From assembly GCA_041484525.1 (NCBI GenBank), contig JBGPHT010000206.1, positions 1 to 11,846 on the forward strand: DNA of 11,846 bases. Direction: 5' to 3'. The position numbers were made by a program, and so were the translations under genes. Within the stretch, counting starts at the first letter, position 1. Each line of letters opens with the position of its first letter. The stretch is from JBGPHT01 sp041484525. GTDB taxonomy: Bacteria > Acidobacteriota > Terriglobia > Bryobacterales > Bryobacteraceae. The notes beneath the pieces were generated by a model. The model searched no databases. It was not told where the DNA came from and was given only the letters and a program-made list of their open reading frames with translations. Positions 9,986 through 11,846 of this stretch are shown in pieces.

Positions 9986-10046
9986 GCGAACTAGCTTATT
10001 TGCTATTATTTGTATGCACCACTTGGCGGCTGTGTATCGAGAGGCC

Positions 10047-10080
10047 TTGTTTTTGTTGATCTACAGTGCTATTGTATATC
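10047..10080 (+). promoter_or_regulatory. Promoter candidates directly before the antitoxin gene
   Basis: TTGTTT (10047-10052) with TATTGT (10070-10075) after 17 nt, and TTGTTG (10053-10058) with TATATC (10075-10080) after 16 nt, are two overlapping sigma70-like options. Either would start transcription at or within a few bases of the antitoxin ATG at 10082. No Shine-Dalgarno sequence precedes that ATG, so the mRNA may be leaderless. A 9-bp sequence GTGTATCGA occurs at both 9971-9979 and 10032-10040 and may be a repeated operator half-site. Confidence 0.4.
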
Positions 10081-10081
10081 C

Positions 10082-10312
10082 ATGCAAGTAGCGAAGTGGG
10101 GAAACAGTTTGGCGGTCCGCCTTCCTTCCGCAGTGGTCGAAGCTCTAGAGCTTCGAGATGGTGACGAGATCGAAATTCGAGTTGCCGGCACACGGGAATT
10201 TGAAGTTGCTCGCGATCGCAGTAAGGAGAAGGCCATGGAGCGGATACGGCAGTTACAGCGGCCTTTGCCTGCGGGCTTCCGGTTTGACCGGCTGGAAGCG
10301 AATGAAAGGTGA
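10082..10312 (+). CDS. AbrB/MazE-fold antitoxin
   Basis: This 76-residue protein starts MQVAKWGNSLAVRLPSAVVE, the swapped-hairpin AbrB/MazE DNA-binding fold, with LRDGDEIEI (about 22-30) as the second conserved piece. The C-terminal third (about 45-76, rich in Arg, Lys and Pro) would be the toxin-neutralising tail. A longer reading from about 10010 is open, but the family begins at MQVAKWGNS, and the upstream part is AT-rich and unlike protein. The gene overlaps the toxin gene by 11 nt. Such antitoxins normally bind their own promoter and block the partner toxin. No Shine-Dalgarno sequence is visible. Family-level identity is secure; whether it is called VapB or MazE is a matter of convention. 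Confidence 0.9.
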   Translation: MQVAKWGNSLAVRLPSAVVEALELRDGDEIEIRVAGTREFEVARDRSKEKAMERIRQLQRPLPAGFRFDRLEANER

Positions 10313-10712
10313 GCGGGCCTTTTTCGATACCAACGTCATCCTCTACGCGTTTGCCGCCGGCGATCCGCGCATGACGACAGCCGAGATGCTTCTGGCTGGA
10401 GGCGGCGTGGTGGGAGTTCAGATCCTGAATGAGTTCGTGGCGGTTGCCGTCCGCAAACTCGCCATGCCCTGGGAAGATGTCCTGGATGCTCTGGCGGCGA
10501 TTCGCGTCCTGTGTCCTTCGCCGGTCCCGCTTACCATCGAAACTCACGACCGAGCGTTGCGGATCGCAGGCGAGCATCGATACCACATCTACGATTCGCT
10601 CGTGATCGCAGCCGCGCTGGCGGCATCCTGCAACACCCTTTATTCGGAAGACATGCACGACGGCCAGACGATCGACAACCTCACGATTCGCAATCCGTTC
10701 CGCCACCTCTGA
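10302..10712 (+). CDS. PIN-domain toxin, VapC-like ribonuclease
   Basis: This is a 136-residue PIN domain. The expected acidic metal-binding residues are present: D9 in FFDTNVILY, E44 in LNEFV, D98 in YDSLVIAAAL and D117 in SEDM. Toxins of this family cut RNA, often tRNA or rRNA, when freed from the antitoxin; the target here is unknown. The ATG at 10302-10304 lies inside the antitoxin gene and has GGAAG 4 nt upstream, so translation of the two is coupled. The stop codon at 10710-10712 is one base from the stop of the convergent lipoprotein gene, leaving no room for a terminator. All catalytic residues are intact, so I expect an active module. Confidence 0.92.
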   Translation: MKGERAFFDTNVILYAFAAGDPRMTTAEMLLAGGGVVGVQILNEFVAVAVRKLAMPWEDVLDALAAIRVLCPSPVPLTIETHDRALRIAGEHRYHIYDSLVIAAALAASCNTLYSEDMHDGQTIDNLTIRNPFRHL

Positions 10713-10713
10713 C

Positions 10714-11748
10714 TCATTGCAGCGCGGATTCTACGATCGCCGAGCGCGCGCTCTCGTTGCCCGCCTGATCGATGGCGGTGATGGAGTAGCGGTAGGTTTT
10801 TCCACGCTCGGCCGTCTTGTCGGAGAAGCTGGGAACCAGAGAAATGTCCGCAAGCTTCTCAAAATCGCTGCCCGGCGCGGCGCGGTACACGTGGTAGCCG
10901 GCCAGGTCGGGCTCGGTGTTCTGCTCCCAAGTCAACTCGATCGAGTTGGGCGCTACGGTAGGGTTTAGGCCGGTGGGGGCGGCGGGCGGGAAGACGTCGC
11001 GCGGCGTGAAGTCGAACGGGTCGGATAGGTCGCTTTCGGCCTCCCGGTTGCCGCCCAGGTCGACAATGTTCTGGACCAGGTAGGTGTAGCTCTTGCCGAA
11101 CTCCGTAGCGGGGTCGGTCCACGCGTGCTCGCCCGAGACTTTGGCCAGCGGCGTGAAACCCTCTGCGGCCGTCTTGCGGAAAATGCGGAAGTAGTCTCCG
11201 GGGCCACTCCACTCCAGGCGCACACCGGCGGCGGTGGATTCGGCGCGCACGCCTGCGGGTTTGGCGGGAGGCGGCACGATCGGCAGCACGATTCGGTTCG
11301 ACCAGTCCGACTCTCTCCCGTTGGCGCCGGCGACGCGGACGGCGAGGACGACCTGCTTGCCGGTCCACAACGCCGTCGCGATGTCGTAGGTGGCGAGTCC
11401 CTTGGTCACGTCACCAGACGGAATCTTGGTGGCGTGGGCCGCCCAATCCTCGATGCGGAACGGCTCCGCGGCGGGGCCGATGCGGAGATCGAGCGAGACC
11501 GGCGGCTTGATCGCGACGCCCTCGGTAGTGAGCGCCGGGACAGTGAAGTGAACGATCAGGCGCGAGCTGCGCTGCACGGCGGCGAGATTGGCGACTGCCC
11601 CCGGAATGTTGGCCAGCGGCGGCAATGGCCCGCCGACGTAGCCGCAGGCGGAGAGCAGGAGCGCGGCGGCTGCGCACAGAGGCGCGCGCGTCAGCCAGCG
11701 GTTGTTAGATAGAGCTTGTCCCGTATTAGGCGTTTTTGCCAGACGCAT
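10714..11748 (-). CDS. Fibronectin type III domain lipoprotein
   Basis: This 344-residue secreted lipoprotein has a 34-residue signal peptide with a basic start, a hydrophobic run (APLCAAAALLL) and lipobox LSAC, so C35 would be lipidated. Then come a possible fibronectin III-like domain (about 48-155), a clear one (about 160-248, starting KPAGVRAESTAAGVRLEW) and a second clear one (about 254-342, starting PPAAPTGLNPTV, with YHVYR and KTYRYSITAIDQAGNESA). Such repeats serve adhesion or spacing on the cell surface; no enzyme domain is seen. I chose ATG 11746-11748 because it places the lipobox normally. A start at 11802 would add 18 residues and would read through the -10 region and palindrome. 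Confidence 0.85.
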   Translation of the reverse strand: MRLAKTPNTGQALSNNRWLTRAPLCAAAALLLSACGYVGGPLPPLANIPGAVANLAAVQRSSRLIVHFTVPALTTEGVAIKPPVSLDLRIGPAAEPFRIEDWAAHATKIPSGDVTKGLATYDIATALWTGKQVVLAVRVAGANGRESDWSNRIVLPIVPPPAKPAGVRAESTAAGVRLEWSGPGDYFRIFRKTAAEGFTPLAKVSGEHAWTDPATEFGKSYTYLVQNIVDLGGNREAESDLSDPFDFTPRDVFPPAAPTGLNPTVAPNSIELTWEQNTEPDLAGYHVYRAAPGSDFEKLADISLVPSFSDKTAERGKTYRYSITAIDQAGNESARSAIVESALQ

Positions 11749-11781
11749 ACTCTGAAATGTAAAGGACTTTCTATAATTGCA

Positions 11782-11796
11782 GGACAGCCGCTGTCC
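11782..11796. promoter_or_regulatory. Perfect palindrome in the lipoprotein promoter region
   Basis: GGACAGC (11782-11788) and GCTGTCC (11790-11796) are perfect inverted repeats around one base. The site lies 33 nt upstream of the chosen lipoprotein start, just upstream of a weak -10 candidate TATAGA (minus strand, 11770-11775), where a -35 box would be. It may be an operator, or a hairpin if the transcript starts further up. The last 50 bases of the window to its right show no gene. Confidence 0.4.
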
Positions 11797-11846
11797 GTGC
11801 ACGCATGACGGGTATCTTCGTTCATTTTTGCCCGTTGGTTTTCGGA

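Noticed and set aside
10010..10081. A longer N-terminus for the antitoxin.
   Set aside because: The AbrB/MazE family begins at MQVAKWGNS. The upstream codons come from AT-rich promoter DNA and lack a ribosome binding site.

Overview
The window is GC-rich (roughly 60 percent by eye) and looks chromosomal. It fits an Acidobacteriota genome, probably the Solibacter/Bryobacter side. The basis is my memory of the N-terminus of acidobacterial trigger factor (MALVEG), the order of proteostasis genes, and small anchored or fibronectin-type proteins of an acidobacterial flavour. The lineage call is an inference.

Left half (1 to about 6984, all minus strand): a protein quality control and housekeeping cluster, read right to left as tig (trigger factor), a 65-residue stand-alone ClpX-type zinc finger, clpX, lon, engB (ribosome assembly GTPase) and the 5' part of rho (runs off the left edge). 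In many bacteria the order is tig-clpP-clpX-lon. Here clpP is absent and the small zinc-finger gene occupies its slot, 6 nt after the tig stop. A sigma70-like promoter lies before clpX, so the cluster may be two transcription units. Five of the six genes use GTG or TTG starts. Rho carries an N-terminal extension of about 190 residues, low in complexity and containing AAEPK-like repeats.

Middle (about 6985 to 9929): divergent from tig is a small M50/site-2-protease family membrane metalloprotease (+), possibly preceded by a 24-residue transmembrane micro-ORF that overlaps it. Its stop is followed after 4 nt by a 171-bp element made of two 45-bp inverted arms (one mismatch) around an 81-bp spacer. 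The element fills the gap to the convergent gene, a membrane-anchored protein of unknown family (-), which lies 28 nt downstream of a type I DAHP synthase with an N-terminal ferredoxin-like domain (aroF, first step of the shikimate pathway).

Right end (about 9930 to 11846): an AT-rich 152-bp divergent promoter region separates aroF from a two-gene toxin-antitoxin module (+), an AbrB/MazE-fold antitoxin overlapping a PIN-domain (VapC-like) ribonuclease toxin. The toxin converges, with a single base between stop codons, on a fibronectin type III lipoprotein gene (-). That gene's promoter region contains a perfect 7-1-7 palindrome.

I saw no rRNA, tRNA, CRISPR array or transposase gene.
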